NCBI RefSeq assembly: GCF_037042905.1
Contig: NC_087256.1
Span: forward strand, 29,742,501 to 29,806,500
Source: Lytechinus pictus
Lineage: Eukaryota > Echinodermata > Echinoidea > Temnopleuroida > Toxopneustidae
DNA: 64,000 bases
Direction of reading: 5' to 3'
Below are positions 61,069 through 64,000 of the stretch, in pieces. The notes beneath the pieces are model-generated. The model did no database searches, was not told the origin of the DNA, and saw nothing but the letters and a program-made list of their open reading frames with translations. A program made the position numbers and the translations under genes. How positions within the stretch are numbered: the stretch's first letter is position 1; every line of letters starts with the position of its first letter.

Positions 61069-61599
61069 CAAATTTGGAGGGGAGCTGTTATATATAAAAC
61101 AAATAATCAAGGCACACAACTCTGTATAAAGTCCATTTAGATTCATTATCAGAGTCTGCTGGCATGTTAAACATTCATATTTGTCATCTCATTTGGAAAC
61201 TTCACTTCATTTGTAAATGCTCATATTTATAATGCACCGGTGAAAGGCATGTTTTCGTAAGGGGATAATAAAGTTTAATTCAATGCCTGCTATAGCCCTG
61301 ATCCATCCACGTCATAATAGAAAACAAAGCTACATATGTAGCACATGCTTCTGGCAATCTAAGAATACACAATAGTGAGCACATCAAGCAAACTTCCTGA
61401 TTATACAGCTCATAAGCAGTGAGAGACATCACCTCAGTGAATATACAGCACCGTTCACAATATAACGCAGTTATCAATAAACATGATCATAGGGAATATA
61501 TACTTATATGGATTTGCATATGCACAATATATATGCTGACTTTTATTCTACATACACACATGTATTTCAGTATGTCTGTGTGTATGTCCTGCAGGTTGC

Positions 61600-61760
61600 T
61601 TGTCTCTTTGATATTTTCTTCCTTGTTCAATACTTTCTCATTGTTTGTATTTATTATATGTATGTATTTGTTACTTGTATGCAGGGCCCCCAAGAAAAAC
61701 AGTGCTTAGTCCACTGGTGGGGTTACCCTGGGTAAACAAAACAAAATAAATAAATATTCA
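61600..61760 (+). mobile_element. Probable LINE 3' tail
   Basis: GCAGGGCCCCCAAGAAAAAC, AGTGCTTAGTCC and GGGGTTACCCTGGGTAAA lead into AAATAAATAAATA. This resembles 3' ends of CR1/L2-like LINEs in invertebrates, which end in short tandem repeats. No coding part is left. Confidence 0.45.
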
Positions 61761-62510
61761 GAGGTGATGTAAAAACCTAGAATATACCAAATGCATCCCT
61801 CGCAGCCAAGATCATGTGACTGCATATTGACCCATCGAAGATTTCAATCTACATAATCTATGTAATACAATGATTAATCTTTTAACTTCATTTCAATCCT
61901 CTTTGAATAATATTCTCACTCTCCCTCTCAGAGAAAGGTCAAAATAGTTGTTGATCCCGTCATCATCTTCACCATCCATCCTGCCCATCTCAAACCAATA
62001 TTCCTTGATTTGTATCACAACAACCCGAGGAATGTGGCGTCAATTTCGACGGCTTCCAAACGAATCTCCCCTCTCGATTCCGCGACGATGGCATCACTCT
62101 TCGCCCGCCAAACGTGCGGAACAGTTTCAAAACCGTTGCAACAAGGAAGCGCATCAGGGAATCGAGACCATGTCATAATTTATGTCATCTTTTCCGGACG
62201 GGACCCCCTGGTGTCCTTGTCCACAACAGGAATGATATAAGGTGGACCCTAATCAGTGGCAGATGCAACCATGCACTTTGAATCAGTGGGAGCTGACACA
62301 GAATTGAAAACAGACCCGTAATCGGGCGAGGATGTGTCTCATAAAACTTAAGAGGGCAGACGTACAAGACCGATTTCCTGCGTCATATCGGCTTCTCGAC
62401 TGATAACAATGATTCATTGCATTAGCATCTGGAGGGCAACGCTCTGGGGCTGGTTTCAAACATTTTTTATGTTGCAAGCTGAATACATTGTGTTTATAAT
62501 CAAAATAGCC
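61760..62510. other. Stretch with no recognised feature
   Basis: Two overlapping plus frames (61948-62178, 62010-62240) have raised CpG but no family signature. On the minus strand no exon joins the phase-2 acidic exon convincingly. Confidence 0.45.
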
Positions 62511-62514
62511 TTTT

Positions 62515-62765
62515 CTCCTTCATGTTCTTGTTTAAACTTTTCATTTCCCTCCCTCCTTCTCCTCAACTTCCTCTTTGTACCCTCTTCTTCTCTCCTCTTC
62601 CTCCCTTTTCATCCTACTCCCCCCTTCCTAACCTCCCCCTCCCCTTCTCCTTTTACTCTTTCTTCTCTTTCCCTTCCCCCTCCCCACCTCTCCCCCTTCC
62701 CTGCCACTCCTCCCTCCCCCTCCCCTTCCATTCCCCTACCTCTCCCTCTCCTCTTCTACCTCCTG
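62515..62765 (+). repeat. Pyrimidine-rich (C/T) tract
   Basis: CCCTCCCCCTCCCCTTCC-type sequence. The Ser/Pro/Leu/Phe frames are artefacts. Confidence 0.88.
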
Positions 62766-62869
62766 AATACTAATTATGTGCATTATCCTCACTCACATAC
62801 ACAAACAGAGCCAAGCCTGAAATCAATTCCTAAAACAGTGCTTCAGTTATTGCGAGAAAGAGATATTTC

Positions 62870-63240
62870 CAGGTATAGAATGACGACCGCGACTTTCGAC
62901 CTTTGACCCCAAATTATACTAGGATCATCATCCCTCCAATTATGCACACATGAAGTTTGAAATTGACCCCTCATTCAGTTCCCAAATTATTGCAAGAATT
63001 CAGATGTTTCATTCAGTGACCTACTTGACCTTTGACCTTGACATTCCAAAAAACTCATCAGCGCCTTGAGCATCTAATCAAGATGGCAAGTGCGCTATAC
63101 AAATCTCAAGTATTACTACAATTCCTATATACATACTTGCAAATTTAAAGTTGATCTGTAAAATGTGACATACAGACGCAGAGACAACCCGAAAACATCA
63201 TGCCCCCGCCCAAAGTAGGCGGTTGCCGGTATATTAAGTC
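62870..63240. repeat. Dispersed-repeat and SINE-tail mosaic
   Basis: TTTCGACCTTTGACCCCAAA and CTTGACCTTTGACCTTGAC relate to the repeat at 57237. Between them GCGCCTTGAGCATCTAATCA and GTGCGCTATACAAAT (63061-63105) are the tail of the SINE family on the plus strand. Confidence 0.55.
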
Positions 63241-63244
63241 ATAT

Positions 63245-64000
63245 AACTTAGCAGTGGGAGAAATCGTTATCTCGGAAGTGGTCCATATATTTTGTCTCAC
63301 AGTACACTCAATGCTATTAAGAAGCCGAGGATGTTGTTTGTTAGGTCCACCACACATGTATCCATGATTCCTAATGATTATTCATGTCTGACAACTGCCA
63401 AATAACATCTCCATCAAGATGACTAGCACCAAGTTACAAAATCAAACCAGATTGTAGGCGAGTCTATTTATATCACTTGCCATTAATCAGATGCAAACTG
63501 TAGATAGAGGGGCATCACCGGAGTACTGTGAGAGGGGATGAGAATGCTAAAGGAGTATTTGCTTATACAAGGAAAATGTTCCCTCCCCCAATAACCCATC
63601 AACACCATCCCACAATGCAGCAGGATCTTCAGAGTTTTGAATTCAGGCAGACATTAATTATTGAAGTGGCATTGTCAAAGTCATTTTTATTTCATTCTCT
63701 AAAAAATTCCAATCTCCCTCTGTAATTTGTATTTATTTTTTTTTCATAATAATAATTATAATAACAGTATATTGTCTGCTTATCTTCTGTGTGTTTGCAT
63801 CGTGTGTCTTTTTTTATTGGTAATTTTTTTACCCATTTATGAAATTTGGATATTTGTAGGGCCCTGATTATAAGCAGTTTTGCTTCTCAGGGGTTCTGAC
63901 CATATTCGTTCCTTGTAACTTGTACTTGATTTATAAGACTCTTTTTATGTTGTATTTTGTATTATATTTTTGTATTATGTCTTTTCTGTAAACATTTGAT
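63245..64000. other. A+T-rich end of window with no recognised gene
   Basis: The final 150 bases (GGGCCCTGATTATAAGCAGT onward, then T-rich) resemble a LINE or transcript 3' end, but support is weak. Confidence 0.35.

Noticed and set aside
60685..61146. 153-codon Met/Asp-rich minus frame overlapping the acidic exon
   Set aside because: Mostly an ATC microsatellite in the intron. The real exon is 60618-60702, bounded by consensus splice sites.

Overview
This window looks like A+T-rich nuclear DNA from a marine deuterostome, most likely a sea urchin or another echinoderm. I infer that from three things. There are short exons of a nucleoplasmin-family protein resembling the echinoderm mitotic apparatus protein p62. 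There are tRNA-derived SINEs ending in a 'GCGCTATATAAATG' plus ATT-repeat tail. There are also many palindromic DNA-transposon remnants of the kind common in urchin genomes. No database search was possible, so the species is not proven. Nothing here is bacterial: there are no operons, ribosome binding sites or CRISPR arrays, and nearly all long open frames are simple-sequence artefacts.

The best-supported gene lies on the minus strand and covers more than half of the window. Four exons are clear: 60618-60702 (acidic tract), 51963-52010, 41468-41539 and 24374-24448 (basic linker and C-terminal nucleic-acid-binding fold). They have consensus splice sites and matching phases. Introns of about 8.6, 10.4 and 17.0 kb separate them. 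The N-terminal core should lie beyond base 64000. The last exon is uncertain, with two weak candidates at 23691-23867 and 22352-22441. A second, unrecognised minus-strand gene model with two exons (8762-8912 and 8431-8565) sits behind a CCAAT box.

Layout: 1-5980 is one large element whose ends are inverted copies carrying a 16-bp G+C-rich tandem repeat. Its inside holds a 700-bp polypurine tract, dispersed 'CGCGCTTCGCGCTCGCAT' repeats and a truncated LINE. 6.5-7.5 kb holds two palindromic MITEs. 8.4-9.0 kb is the candidate two-exon gene. 9.8-15.3 kb carries further MITEs, an E2F-like promoter cluster and microsatellites. 16.8-21.9 kb is a nest of mobile DNA: a 3.5-kb foldback element built from inverted ~180-bp tandem units rich in YY1-like 'AAGATGGC' motifs, flanked by two copies of one MITE, then a SINE inserted in another MITE. 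22-61 kb is the nucleoplasmin-like gene. Its introns carry MITEs, SINEs, a 10-bp-based minisatellite that inverts midway (43.1-44.5 kb), polypurine minisatellites and a long perfect hairpin (57.0 kb). 61-64 kb is probably further 5' intron, with CT-rich DNA and repeat tails.

The most unusual signals are the foldback element at 17.5-21.0 kb, the tandem-ended element at 1-5980, and the very small in-phase exons spread over tens of kilobases.
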